From Vibrio ostreae (lineage in GTDB: Bacteria; Pseudomonadota; Gammaproteobacteria; Enterobacterales; Vibrionaceae): a stretch of 64,000 bases of DNA. Position numbers and translations under genes: made by a program. The DNA is taken from NCBI RefSeq assembly GCF_019226825.1, contig NZ_CP076643.1:2480001-2544000 (forward strand), read 5' to 3'. The first letter of the stretch is position 1. Each line of letters begins with the position of its first letter. This document shows, one piece after another, positions 42,725 through 51,372 of this stretch. The notes beneath the pieces were generated by a model that saw only the letters and a list, made by a program, of their open reading frames with translations, had not been told where the DNA came from and did not search any database.

Positions 42725-43123
42725 CTATTCCAGCGCAGCCAGAATCGAGCAGTGGGTCGCATCATCATCGATATCCCCGCAGCAGGCATCATTGATTTTC
42801 TGCAGCGCGGCACGAATCCGGGTCAGCTCGGCAATCTTGTCATCAATCACCTGCAGTTTGGCACTGGTAATCGCTTTGGCTTCAGCGCAACTGTGTTCGC
42901 TGGCATCCAAACGAATCTCGAGTAATTCGCGGATCTCCTCCAGGCTCAGACCGAGCGCCTTCGCTTTGAGAATAAAACTAACCTGTTTTAAATTATTTTC
43001 ATCATACAAACGATAGCCGGACTCACTGCGTCCGGCCGGTGCGATCAGCGCATTTTTCTCGTAAAAACGCAGCGTATCGGTGGAAACTTGGCACCGTTTG
43101 GCTAATTCTCCGATTTGAAACAT
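42725..43123 (-). CDS. zntR: MerR-family metal regulator, ZntR-like
   Basis: Zinc-responsive activator family. 132 residues from MFQIGELAKRCQVSTDTLRFYEK: N-terminal MerR winged helix, long coiled-coil dimerisation helix (about 80-115), and a C-terminal metal loop NDACCGDIDDDATHCSILAALE with Cys-Cys and His-Cys as in ZntR, plus Cys in HSCAEAKAI. ATG at 43123 is chosen by alignment. The frame continues upstream through two more start sites (see the repeat). No zntA or other target gene is beside it here. It is convergent with the TonB receptor. Confidence 0.85.
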   Translation of the reverse strand: MFQIGELAKRCQVSTDTLRFYEKNALIAPAGRSESGYRLYDENNLKQVSFILKAKALGLSLEEIRELLEIRLDASEHSCAEAKAITSAKLQVIDDKIAELTRIRAALQKINDACCGDIDDDATHCSILAALE

Positions 43124-43178
43124 AGTATCTCTCATTGGAAACATAGTATCTCCCGTTGGAAATATAGTATCGCCCATT
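43116..43178 (-). repeat. Translation start region of the zntR-like gene in three 21-bp tandem copies
   Basis: Units 43116-43136, 43137-43157, 43158-43178. On the minus strand each has a G/A-rich ribosome-site-like segment (GAGAGATACT, GGGAGATACT, GGGCGATACT), then ATG or ATA and TTTC. Start positions are 43123 (ATG), 43144 (ATG) and 43165 (ATA). All are in frame, so upstream initiation adds 7 residues per unit. Confidence 0.88.
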
Positions 43179-43197
43179 GACTGCTTGGCTACTTTTT

Positions 43198-43227
43198 TTG
43201 CTTGAAAAACCAGTTTTTAGCTATTAT
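43198..43227 (+). promoter_or_regulatory. Possible purHD promoter
   Basis: TTGCTT (43198-43203), 18-base spacer and TATTAT (43222-43227), followed nine bases later by a PurR-like operator. Weak -35. Confidence 0.45.
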
Positions 43228-43235
43228 TTTTCCCA

Positions 43236-43251
43236 TGCCAAACGATTGCGC
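43236..43251. promoter_or_regulatory. PurR-like operator of purHD
   Basis: TGCCAAACGATTGCGC matches 11 of 16 positions of ACGCAAACGTTTGCGT, including the central AAACG and TTGCG. It sits just downstream of a candidate -10, about 180 bases before purH. Confidence 0.65.
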
Positions 43252-43433
43252 GAGATCTTTTGTAATAAATTGGTTAGAATACGCGCCATCCTGAAAGCCT
43301 GGAACAAAGGTCTTTACCAAAACTGACCAAGCTGTGATCAGAACGGATAAAAAATTCCCCTCTGCGTCACCCATGAACACTTTTGGCAAACATCTTTCGT
43401 CATTAACTCCATGAATTAAAGGAAAATGGAAGC

Positions 43434-45026
43434 ATGAATAACGCTCGTCCTATTCGCCGTGCACTGATCAGCGTATCAGATAAAACTGGCATTGTTGAGT
43501 TCGCACAAGCGCTCGCTGAGCGCGGTGTTGATATCCTGTCTACTGGCGGTACGGCTCGTCTGCTGGCTGAAAAAGGTATCGCTGTGACTGAAGTCTCCGA
43601 TTACACCGGTTTCCCAGAAATGATGGATGGGCGCGTAAAAACGCTGCACCCGAAAGTTCATGGTGGCATCCTGGGCCGTCGCGGTCAGGATGATGACGTA
43701 ATGGCCACTCACGCCATTAACCCAATCGACATGGTAGTCGTGAACCTCTACCCATTCGCAGCAACCGTTGCCAAACAAGGCTGTTCACTGGAAGATGCGG
43801 TAGAAAACATCGATATCGGTGGCCCGACTATGGTTCGCTCTGCAGCGAAAAACCATAAAGACGTGACCATCATCGTGAACGCAACCGACTACGATCGCGT
43901 CATCGCAGAAATGGATGCCAACGACAAGTCTCTGACTCTGAATACCCGTTTCGACCTGGCTATTGCCGCATTCGAGCACACTGCCGCCTACGACGGTATG
44001 ATCGCGAACTACTTCGGTACCATGGTAGCAAGCTACGGCGAAAACAAAGAAGGCGACGAAGAATCTCAGTTCCCGCGCACTTTCAACCAGCAGTTCATCA
44101 AGAAACAAGACATGCGTTATGGCGAAAACAGCCACCAGAACGCCGCGTTCTACGTGGAAGCGAACCCGCAAGAAGCGTCCGTCTCTACTGCGCGTCAAAT
44201 TCAGGGTAAAGCTCTGTCTTACAACAACATCGCTGACACTGACGCCGCACTGGAATGCGTGAAAGAGTTCGCAGAACCAGCGTGTGTGATCGTTAAGCAC
44301 GCCAACCCTTGTGGTGTGGCACTGGGCAGCGACATTCTGGAAGCGTACAACCGCGCTTACCAGACTGACCCGACCTCTGCGTTCGGCGGCATCATCGCCT
44401 TCAACCAGGAGCTGGATGCTAAAACGGCATCAGCTATCGTTGAGCGTCAGTTCGTGGAAGTGATCATCGCACCGAAAGTTTCTGCCGAAGCGGTTGAAGT
44501 GGTAGCGGCGAAGAAAAACGTCCGTCTGCTGGAGTGTGGCGAATGGTCAACCAAGACCACAGGTTTCGATCTGAAACGTGTTAACGGTGGTCTGCTGGTA
44601 CAGGACCGTGACCAGGGTATGGTGACTCTGGATGACCTGAAAGTGGTGTCTAAGCGCCAGCCAAGCGAAGAAGAGCTGAAAGATGCGCTGTTCTGCTGGA
44701 AAGTCGCGAAATACGTTAAATCAAACGCTATCGTGTACGCAAAAGGCGACATGACTATCGGTGTCGGCGCTGGCCAGATGAGCCGCGTATACTCGGCGAA
44801 AATCGCCGGTATCAAAGCCGCGGATGAGAATCTGGAAGTGGCCGGTTCAGTAATGGCATCGGATGCGTTCTTCCCGTTCCGTGACGGTATCGATGCAGCC
44901 GCCGAAGCGGGCATCAAGTGTGTGATTCAGCCAGGCGGCTCAATGCGTGATGACGAAGTTATCGCAGCAGCAGACGAGCACGGCATGGCGATGATCTTCA
45001 CTGGTATGCGTCACTTCCGTCACTAA
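43434..45026 (+). CDS. purH: Bifunctional AICAR formyltransferase / IMP cyclohydrolase
   Basis: Last two steps of purine synthesis to IMP. 530 residues (E. coli 529). The N-terminal cyclohydrolase half carries [20 protein letters not shown] and [18 protein letters not shown]; the formyltransferase half has the [13 protein letters not shown] segment, the [11 protein letters not shown] motif with catalytic Lys-His, and ends TGMRHFRH. Followed by purD after 63 bases, with an upstream PurR-like site. Confidence 0.98.
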   Translation: MNNARPIRRALISVSDKTGIVEFAQALAERGVDILSTGGTARLLAEKGIAVTEVSDYTGFPEMMDGRVKTLHPKVHGGILGRRGQDDDVMATHAINPIDMVVVNLYPFAATVAKQGCSLEDAVENIDIGGPTMVRSAAKNHKDVTIIVNATDYDRVIAEMDANDKSLTLNTRFDLAIAAFEHTAAYDGMIANYFGTMVASYGENKEGDEESQFPRTFNQQFIKKQDMRYGENSHQNAAFYVEANPQEASVSTARQIQGKALSYNNIADTDAALECVKEFAEPACVIVKHANPCGVALGSDILEAYNRAYQTDPTSAFGGIIAFNQELDAKTASAIVERQFVEVIIAPKVSAEAVEVVAAKKNVRLLECGEWSTKTTGFDLKRVNGGLLVQDRDQGMVTLDDLKVVSKRQPSEEELKDALFCWKVAKYVKSNAIVYAKGDMTIGVGAGQMSRVYSAKIAGIKAADENLEVAGSVMASDAFFPFRDGIDAAAEAGIKCVIQPGGSMRDDEVIAAADEHGMAMIFTGMRHFRH

Positions 45027-45089
45027 TTTATTTATGAGGTCCCGGGGCTGATTAGCCCTGGGCATTTATTCTTTTCGTTAGGATAGATT

Positions 45090-46382
45090 ATGCAAGTTTT
45101 AATTATCGGTTCTGGTGGTCGTGAGCACGCACTGGGCTGGAAAGTCGCGCAAAACCCTGCGGTTGAGACCGTGTTCATTGCACCAGGTAATGCGGGTACT
45201 GCGCTGGAAGCGAAACTGCAAAACGTCAACATCGGCGTAGAAGATGTACCTGGCCTGGTAGCGTTTGCCCAGGACAACGCGATTGGACTGACTATCGTCG
45301 GTCCGGAAGCGCCACTGGTTATTGGTGTGGTGGATGCATTCCGCGCCGCTGGCCTGCCAATCTTTGGACCGACCGAAGCAGCGGCGCAGCTGGAAGGCTC
45401 AAAAGCGTTCACCAAAGATTTCCTGGCACGCCACAACATCCCGACGGCGGCTTACGCTAACTTCACTGAAATCGAACCGGCGCTGGCTTACGTTCGTGAG
45501 CAAGGCGCACCAATCGTCGTTAAAGCCGACGGTCTGGCGGCAGGTAAAGGCGTTATCGTCGCGATGACGCTGCAAGAAGCTGAAGATGCGATCAAAGACA
45601 TGCTGGCTGGCAACGCGTTTGGCGATGCCGGCAGCCGCGTGGTGATCGAAGAGTTCCTGGACGGCGAAGAAGCCAGCTTTATCGTTATGGTTGACGGCAA
45701 AAACGTTCTGCCGATGGCCACCAGCCAGGATCACAAACGTGTCGGCGACAAAGACACCGGCCCGAACACGGGCGGTATGGGTGCTTACTCTCCAGCGCCA
45801 GTGGTCACTCAGGAAATCCACGACCGCATCATGCAGGAAGTAATTTACCCGACCGTGAACGGCATGGCTTCTGAAGGCCACCCGTACACTGGCTTCCTGT
45901 ACGCTGGCCTGATGATCGACGCATCCGGCGCGCCAAAAGTGATTGAGTTCAACTGCCGCTTCGGCGATCCGGAAACGCAACCCATCATGATGCGTATGCA
46001 GTCTGACATGGTGGAACTGTGTCTGGCGGCTATCGACGGCAAACTGGACCAGGTTGAATCTAAGTGGGATCCACGTGCCTCAATCGGTATCGTCCTGGCC
46101 GCTGGCGGCTACCCGGGCGATTACGCTAAAGGCGATGTCATCTCCGGCCTGCCAACCACAGACGTGGAAGGCGAGAAAGTGTTCCACGCCGGTACCACAG
46201 ACCAAGATGGCCAGGTGGTGACCAACGGCGGCCGCGTACTGTGCGCAACCGCGCTGGGCAACACTGTGCTTGAAGCGCAGCAACGCGCTTACCAGCTGGC
46301 GAAACAAATCAGCTGGGACGGCATGTTCCACCGCAATGACATCGGCTACCGTGCAATTGCACGCGAGCAGGCGGAAAAATAA
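45090..46382 (+). CDS. purD: Phosphoribosylamine--glycine ligase
   Basis: Second step of purine synthesis, forming GAR from phosphoribosylamine, glycine and ATP. 430 residues (E. coli 429). Starts MQVLIIGSGGREHALGWK, with ATP-grasp motifs KADGLAAGKGVIVA (near 145-158) and FNCRFGDPETQP (near 287-298). purH-purD order as in E. coli, ending at a strong terminator before convergent yjaH. Confidence 0.98.
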   Translation: MQVLIIGSGGREHALGWKVAQNPAVETVFIAPGNAGTALEAKLQNVNIGVEDVPGLVAFAQDNAIGLTIVGPEAPLVIGVVDAFRAAGLPIFGPTEAAAQLEGSKAFTKDFLARHNIPTAAYANFTEIEPALAYVREQGAPIVVKADGLAAGKGVIVAMTLQEAEDAIKDMLAGNAFGDAGSRVVIEEFLDGEEASFIVMVDGKNVLPMATSQDHKRVGDKDTGPNTGGMGAYSPAPVVTQEIHDRIMQEVIYPTVNGMASEGHPYTGFLYAGLMIDASGAPKVIEFNCRFGDPETQPIMMRMQSDMVELCLAAIDGKLDQVESKWDPRASIGIVLAAGGYPGDYAKGDVISGLPTTDVEGEKVFHAGTTDQDGQVVTNGGRVLCATALGNTVLEAQQRAYQLAKQISWDGMFHRNDIGYRAIAREQAEK

Positions 46383-46452
46383 GCAGGCTGACGGAGTGAC
46401 CGGTTCGCTCCTCAGTTAAGCCTCGGTATTTTCACCAAGGCTCAGACAGACC

Positions 46453-46480
46453 AAAGGCGCTCATTGAGCGCCTTTTCTTT
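46453..46480 (+). terminator. Terminator of purHD
   Basis: AAAGGCGCTCA / TGAGCGCCTTT stem with a short loop, followed by TCTTT, between convergent purD and yjaH. Confidence 0.88.
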
Positions 46481-46514
46481 ATGCATTTCTGATCTGCATC
46501 AGCAGAGTCAAACC

Positions 46515-47225
46515 TTATCCGTCCTGCTCAGCGATCAGAGCCGGGCGTTTCACACAGTCGTGGCTGTCATCATCCAGAATGAGGATTTGGTCGATGCGTA
46601 CCGTCTGTTTATCCGCCGAACCAAGAAATGCGACATAACGGTCGAGCGAGGATAACCGGCTGACGACAAAATCCGGCAGAGTCTGATTGAATTCGACCTT
46701 GCTGTAGTCGGTGTCGGAGCAGCTTTCAAACACCTCCCCATCCCAGATGCCCTGAATTAGGGTCAGCCCCTGGCTGTCGAGCTGCCTGGTTTTCTCAACC
46801 AGCTCACTGGCCTGCTGCTGGTACTGAGCGAGCTGATTCTGATTGAGTGGCAGGACTTTGCCATCGACCCGGTACTGCTGATAAATCGCATCACCGTTTT
46901 TATCAAAGCGGATCTGCACCCGGTAAGGCACCAGCTGGCGCTCTTTCGGCTGCATACCCTCGCGAACCACTTCGCGCAATTCACCTTCGTCCCAGCGATA
47001 ATTGGACTGATACCAGCCAAATCGCTGCGAAACCACGTAATCAGCCGCAGAGACAGTCTGATCCTGCCGCGCGCTGGTCCAGTAAAAGCTGGTCGCGTCG
47101 CCTGCGGTTTCACCGCCACTGTAATCACTGATTTGCTGGAGCTGCAGGGGATCGTACGGAAGAGAAGTGGCGCATCCGGCCAATAAGGCCGCACTGAAAG
47201 CGGAGAGAAGAAATGGTTTCATCAT
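46515..47225 (-). CDS. yjaH: DUF1481 lipoprotein, YjaH-like
   Basis: 236-residue predicted lipoprotein: MMKPFLLSAFSAALLAGC with lipobox LLAGC (Cys18). The remainder resembles E. coli YjaH (DUF1481), of unknown function, and the position next to hupA and purD is the same as in E. coli. Start may be either of two adjacent ATGs. The start codons touch the T-run of the hupA terminator, so some transcripts may read through from hupA. Confidence 0.85.
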   Translation of the reverse strand: MMKPFLLSAFSAALLAGCATSLPYDPLQLQQISDYSGGETAGDATSFYWTSARQDQTVSAADYVVSQRFGWYQSNYRWDEGELREVVREGMQPKERQLVPYRVQIRFDKNGDAIYQQYRVDGKVLPLNQNQLAQYQQQASELVEKTRQLDSQGLTLIQGIWDGEVFESCSDTDYSKVEFNQTLPDFVVSRLSSLDRYVAFLGSADKQTVRIDQILILDDDSHDCVKRPALIAEQDG

Positions 47226-47256
47226 GAAAAAACGCCGAGACTAAGAATCTCGGCGT
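47226..47256 (-). terminator. Terminator of hupA
   Basis: Minus-strand ACGCCGAGA / TCTCGGCGT stem, seven-base loop and T6 run. The run ends at the yjaH start codon. Confidence 0.85.
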
Positions 47257-47264
47257 AGTATAGA

Positions 47265-47537
47265 TTATTTCACTGAATCTTTCAGTGCTTTACCAGCAAC
47301 GAACGCTGGTACGTTAGCTGCTTCGATTTTGATCTCTTCGCCAGTCTTAGGGTTACGACCGGTGCGCGCTGCGCGGTGATTTACTTTGAATGTACCAAAA
47401 CCAATTAGTTGAACCTGGTCACCCTCTTTCAGTGCGCCTTCAACCGCGCCCAGAGTCGCTTCCAGAGCAGCTTTTGCCTGAGCTTTAGACAGGTCTGCTT
47501 TTTCGGCAATAAAGTCGATTAATTGGGTCTTGTTCAT
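47265..47537 (-). CDS. hupA: Nucleoid protein HU, alpha subunit
   Basis: 90-residue DNA-bending histone-like protein, full length. [29 protein letters not shown] at the N terminus, then [26 protein letters not shown], the beta-arm motif with the intercalating Pro, and [15 protein letters not shown]. Called alpha from the neighbouring genes (yjaH, purHD, and yjaG further on). Alpha and beta cannot be told apart by sequence with certainty. Confidence 0.96.
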   Translation of the reverse strand: MNKTQLIDFIAEKADLSKAQAKAALEATLGAVEGALKEGDQVQLIGFGTFKVNHRAARTGRNPKTGEEIKIEAANVPAFVAGKALKDSVK

Positions 47538-47745
47538 TAGGTTTCCCTTCTCATAGGTTATCGAATTGAGTTCACTCTAAAGCATAAATGCCCCGTCTGG
47601 CAAAGGTTTGTCGCGTAACTTGTGTCTCTCTGACGTAGTTTTAACCATAATATGAGTATTCACTCACAATTTGTTACCCAATGCCGCGAGCGCCTGACTT
47701 ATTTTTAACGCAAAATATCCCTGGCTCTAGCAGGAAAATCCTCTT

Positions 47746-47770
47746 TAAGCCTTGTCATATCAAGGCTTTT
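47746..47770 (+). terminator. Orphan terminator-like hairpin upstream of the CNNM-family gene
   Basis: TAAGCCTTG / CAAGGCTTTT stem with a TCATAT loop, oriented to plus. No plus-strand gene precedes it (hupA runs the other way), so it may end a small RNA from 47.58-47.77 kb or attenuate the following gene. Confidence 0.5.
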
Positions 47771-47867
47771 ACCTGATTGAGTGCAGACAAAAAAGCAGCA
47801 GTTGCTGTTGTTTTTTCGTCACATAATGTCACCCTTAGCGGGGTAGATGAACCATTAAGGAAGCTCC

Positions 47868-48947
47868 ATGTTTTTGCTTACGATTTACGTCGCGATTGCG
47901 ATTGGCGTATCGTTTATCTGTTCTGTCCTGGAAGCCGTACTACTGAGTATTACGCCCAGTTACCTGGCGCAGTTGCGCCAACAATCCCACCCGTCATCAG
48001 ACAAGCTGGCTCAGCTCAAAGCGGATATCGACCGCCCGTTGGCCTCGATCCTGACCTTAAACACCATTGCCCATACCATAGGCGCGGCCAGTGCCGGCGC
48101 CCAGGCCGCGCTGGTATTCGGCAGCGAGTGGCTTGGCCTGTTCTCTGCCGCACTCACGCTCGGTATTCTGGTACTGTCGGAGATCGTGCCGAAGACTATC
48201 GGCGCCACTTACTGGCGCCAGTTGGCGCCGCTCACCGCGGTCATTTTGCGCTGGATGGTCTGGATTCTGGCCCCCTTCGTCTGGTTTTCGCAGCAGATCA
48301 CTCGCCGTTTGGCCAGCAACAGTCAGTTGCCGCGCATGCGTGAAGAGCTGTCGGCGATGGCGATGCTGGCCGATGAAAGCGGCGAACTGGCGGAAGGTGA
48401 GTCGAAAATGCTGCACAACCTGCTCGCGATCCGCGATGTACTGGTCACCCAGGTGATGACGCCGCGTACGGTGCTGTTCCGGGTTCCGGCCGAGCTGACC
48501 ATTGATGAGTTCCTGACCCAGCACCGTGATACGCCGTTTTCGCGCCCGCTGATCTACACCGAAACCACCGATAACATTATCGGCTTCGTCCACCGCCTGG
48601 AGCTGTTCCGTCTGCAGCAGAACAAGCTGGGCAGCAAGCAGCTGGGCGCGGTAATGCGTCCGATCCATGTCCTGCTCAACACCCAGACCTTGCCGGTTGC
48701 GTTTGAGCAGATGATGCAAAGACGACTGCAACTGGCCCTGGTGGTGGATGAATACGGCACAGTACAGGGGCTGCTGACCCTGGAAGACATCTTTGAACAC
48801 CTGCTGGGAGAAGAGATCATCGATGAAGCTGACCGCACCACCGATATGCAAAAGCTCGCCACCGAACGCTGGGAACGCTGGAAAGCCGAGCACGGGGTAC
48901 GTGAGAGCCGCGATGATGAGGACGATCAAACCAAATCCGGTTTCTAA
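47868..48947 (+). CDS. CNNM/CorC-type membrane protein with CBS pair (hemolysin-related family)
   Basis: 359 residues. An N-terminal CNNM transmembrane domain (about 1-160) has four hydrophobic segments, including LLTIYVAIAIGVSFICSVLEAVLL and ILVLSEIVPKTIGATYW. The CBS pair follows (about 200-325, TQVMTPRTVLFRVPAELTIDEF and LALVVDEYGTVQGLLTLEDIFEHLLGEEIIDEAD). These proteins are linked to magnesium or cobalt efflux. It lacks the CorC-HlyC C-terminal domain seen in longer relatives. Together with the MscS gene it lies between yjaG and hupA, which are adjacent in E. coli. Confidence 0.87.
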   Translation: MFLLTIYVAIAIGVSFICSVLEAVLLSITPSYLAQLRQQSHPSSDKLAQLKADIDRPLASILTLNTIAHTIGAASAGAQAALVFGSEWLGLFSAALTLGILVLSEIVPKTIGATYWRQLAPLTAVILRWMVWILAPFVWFSQQITRRLASNSQLPRMREELSAMAMLADESGELAEGESKMLHNLLAIRDVLVTQVMTPRTVLFRVPAELTIDEFLTQHRDTPFSRPLIYTETTDNIIGFVHRLELFRLQQNKLGSKQLGAVMRPIHVLLNTQTLPVAFEQMMQRRLQLALVVDEYGTVQGLLTLEDIFEHLLGEEIIDEADRTTDMQKLATERWERWKAEHGVRESRDDEDDQTKSGF

Positions 48948-48975
48948 CCGCTATCTCAGCGCCTGACAGTACGCA

Positions 48976-49014
48976 GAAAAAAGCGCCGCCCTGATTGCAG
49001 AGCGGCGCTTTTTT
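48976..49014. terminator. Bidirectional terminator between CNNM and MscS genes
   Basis: AAAAAAGCGCCGC / GCGGCGCTTTTTT stem around CCTGATTGCAGA, with A/T tracts on both sides, between convergent genes. Confidence 0.92.
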
Positions 49015-49032
49015 ATCGGTTGGCAGCAGCGG

Positions 49033-50328
49033 TTACTGCTGTGAGGCCCGCTCGTCATTCAGCGCGGGTTCAATCCAGGCTTGCGGCGCAGCCGGGCTTA
49101 AACGGCGAAAGTCACTGCCGGTCGGCGCCTGCGCCACGCGCAGACCAAACTGCGGCAGCACCGCATAAACATGGTCAAAGAGATCCGACTGAATACGCTC
49201 ATATTCAACCCACTCGGTATTGGCCGCAAAGCAGTACAACTCCATCGCAATACCTTCATGCGTCGGTGCTAATTGGCGCACCATCAGGGTCATCGACTGG
49301 TGGATTTCCGGATGGGCACGCAGATAACGTTCCAGATAAGCACGCAAACTGCCAAGGTTGGTGAGATGACGGCCGTTAATCAGGCTGCCGTCGTCATAGT
49401 TATGACGCTGGTTAAAAGCACTGATCTCTTCCACTTTGTGTTTCAGATAGGGCTCGAGCAATTTGGCGCGGGTCAATTGCTCCACTTCCTGCGGCGACAG
49501 AAAATGCACACTGGTGGCATCAATCAGCACACTGCGCTTGATACGCCGGCCACCGGAAACCTGCATCCCTTTCCAGTTTTTAAACGAGTCGGAGATCAGC
49601 GAATAAGTCGGGATGGTGGTAATGGTTTTGTCCCAGTTCTGCACTTTAACTGTGGTCAGGCTGATATCAATCACATCACCGTCAGCGCCGTATTTCGGCA
49701 TCTCCAGCCAGTCACCGACACTGAGCATCTTGTTGGCAGAGAGTTGCACCCCCGCCACCAGGCCCAGGATCGGGTCACGGAACACCAGCATAATAACTGC
49801 GGTCATCGCACCCAGGCCACTAAGCAGGATCACCGGCGACTTGTCGACCATAATCGAGGTCGCCAGCAGTGCAGCGATGACAAAGAAGACGATTTTCAGG
49901 CTCTGGACGATGCCGCGTACCGGCATATTGCGTCCGAAGGCCGTGCGCGCCAGCAGGGTATCGGCCACATCCAGCGCCGAGAACAGCGCCAGTAGGGTAA
50001 ACAACACCACCCACAAGGCCACCAGCGTCACGATCCATTCGCGGATAATGCTTTCCTGCGACAGCCAGAGATTGGCCTGTATGCCGATCAGCATGCCCTG
50101 AATAACCAGGAAAATACGGCTGAATAACTTACCGGAGAACAGCGCATGGCGCCACATCGCACGTGATTGATCCGCGCGGCGCTTGAGCGTACCGACAATG
50201 CCGCGCTGCAAAATAAAATGCACCACGACCGCAATCAGGACAATCAGCCCCAATGCCTTCGAAATCTGCATTAACTGCGTCATTTCAATGCCGTTCTGGC
50301 TCAGCCAGTTTTCAACAGACTGCCACAT
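49033..50328 (-). CDS. MscS-family mechanosensitive channel, YbdG-like
   Basis: 431 residues. Five hydrophobic segments lie in the first ~190 (e.g. ALGLIVLIAVVVHFI, LVALWVVLFTLLALF, VFFVIAALLATSIM), then the pore helix region VILLSGLGAMTAVIMLVFRDPILGLVAG, with the beta domain LSVGDWLEMP, and a C-terminal domain including YLRAHPEIHQSMTLMVRQLAPT. Length and layout fit the YbdG/MscM branch, which relieves mild osmotic down-shock. It is transcribed alone toward the CNNM gene. Confidence 0.9.
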   Translation of the reverse strand: MWQSVENWLSQNGIEMTQLMQISKALGLIVLIAVVVHFILQRGIVGTLKRRADQSRAMWRHALFSGKLFSRIFLVIQGMLIGIQANLWLSQESIIREWIVTLVALWVVLFTLLALFSALDVADTLLARTAFGRNMPVRGIVQSLKIVFFVIAALLATSIMVDKSPVILLSGLGAMTAVIMLVFRDPILGLVAGVQLSANKMLSVGDWLEMPKYGADGDVIDISLTTVKVQNWDKTITTIPTYSLISDSFKNWKGMQVSGGRRIKRSVLIDATSVHFLSPQEVEQLTRAKLLEPYLKHKVEEISAFNQRHNYDDGSLINGRHLTNLGSLRAYLERYLRAHPEIHQSMTLMVRQLAPTHEGIAMELYCFAANTEWVEYERIQSDLFDHVYAVLPQFGLRVAQAPTGSDFRRLSPAAPQAWIEPALNDERASQQ

Positions 50329-50597
50329 ACCCTCTCCTTATTACTTTGCCGCCGGATAACCCAGCACCACACTACGCACAGACATTGAGCATGGTACCGT
50401 ATTCAGATGGCGTTTTGTGTGTCCGTCATCTTTTATAACAAAAACCCGACCTGACATTGAAAAAACGCTGAAATGAACATGCTGCTTTGCCGTACCTTGC
50501 TCCCTGATTTACACAAACAGGCACGATTTTCAGAAATAGACCCGATTTACCGAGACAGGCTCGACTTGCAAAACCTAAGAGGCAAGTAGTCATCATT

Positions 50598-50628
50598 CGT
50601 CCTCAATGTGTAAACACATTTCAGGACG
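50598..50628. repeat. Hairpin in the yjaG-mscS intergenic region
   Basis: CGTCCT-c-AATGTG / CACATT-tc-AGGACG with a TAAA loop. No T-run follows. About 14 bases before the yjaG terminator. Function unknown. Confidence 0.7.
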
Positions 50629-50641
50629 AGGCAAACAACAT

Positions 50642-50668
50642 AAAAAAAGCAGGCTAAAAAGCCTGCTT
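50642..50668 (-). terminator. Terminator of yjaG
   Basis: Minus-strand AAGCAGGC / GCCTGCTT stem, six-base loop and T-run (seven A on plus). It lies about 27 bases after the stop. Confidence 0.9.
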
Positions 50669-50694
50669 CTCACCATCCATCCGAACCAAGAGGA

Positions 50695-51306
50695 TTAAAG
50701 TTCAATACCAATGTTGCTGACGCACTCATCACGCAGCTCAAAACGCAGGTCTTTAATCAGCTCGATATCGCGCTCGGTCGCTTCACGCAGCGGACGGTAC
50801 AGCGCCCACTGCACATCCCATTCACCGCACACCGCTTCATTCTCTTTCTGGTTAGCGTTGCTGATGCTCTCACCGGTTTGTGCTTCTTCCAGTTGAGCCA
50901 CAGTCTGGACCGAGATCTGGCTGACTTTCTGCATCGATTCGTACAAACCATCACGATCGAGCAGACCGTGCAGCAGAGTCGCCAGTGCTTCACAGGCATC
51001 AATCGCCGGATACACCATGTAAATATCAAACTCTTCTGACGTCGGGATCAACTCCTCCAGCTTTTCCAGCTGACGCTCGAAGTTGATTTTGGCGTTTTTC
51101 ACCGTCATCAGTTCCCACACCGCATCGAGAATATCACGGTAACGACGCGGATCCGCAAATTGGGTATGTTCACAGAACATGGCGTAATTTGGGTACATGC
51201 GTTCACACAGGCTCGCCATAAAGGTAATCTGTTGCCAAGGTTCAAACTTCTCAAGGCGAAGTTGCAAAGGGTTCTGTAACCCATTTGATGTCTGTAACAT
51301 GGTCAC
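50695..51306 (-). CDS. yjaG: DUF416 protein, YjaG-like
   Basis: 203 residues of the DUF416 family, function unknown. FEPWQQITFMASLCERMYPNYAMFCE and DILDAVWELMT in the first half and YPAIDACEALATLLHGLLDR in the middle match E. coli YjaG, whose gene is next to hupA. Cytoplasmic, acidic and helical. Divergent from the hydroxyacid dehydrogenase gene, 66 bases away. Confidence 0.87.
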   Translation of the reverse strand: MTMLQTSNGLQNPLQLRLEKFEPWQQITFMASLCERMYPNYAMFCEHTQFADPRRYRDILDAVWELMTVKNAKINFERQLEKLEELIPTSEEFDIYMVYPAIDACEALATLLHGLLDRDGLYESMQKVSQISVQTVAQLEEAQTGESISNANQKENEAVCGEWDVQWALYRPLREATERDIELIKDLRFELRDECVSNIGIEL

Positions 51307-51372
51307 TCAATTCGTTGCGGATAAAGACAGCGGAAGTGTACTGGATAACCAGCGGGGAAAAAAGGCGCATCT

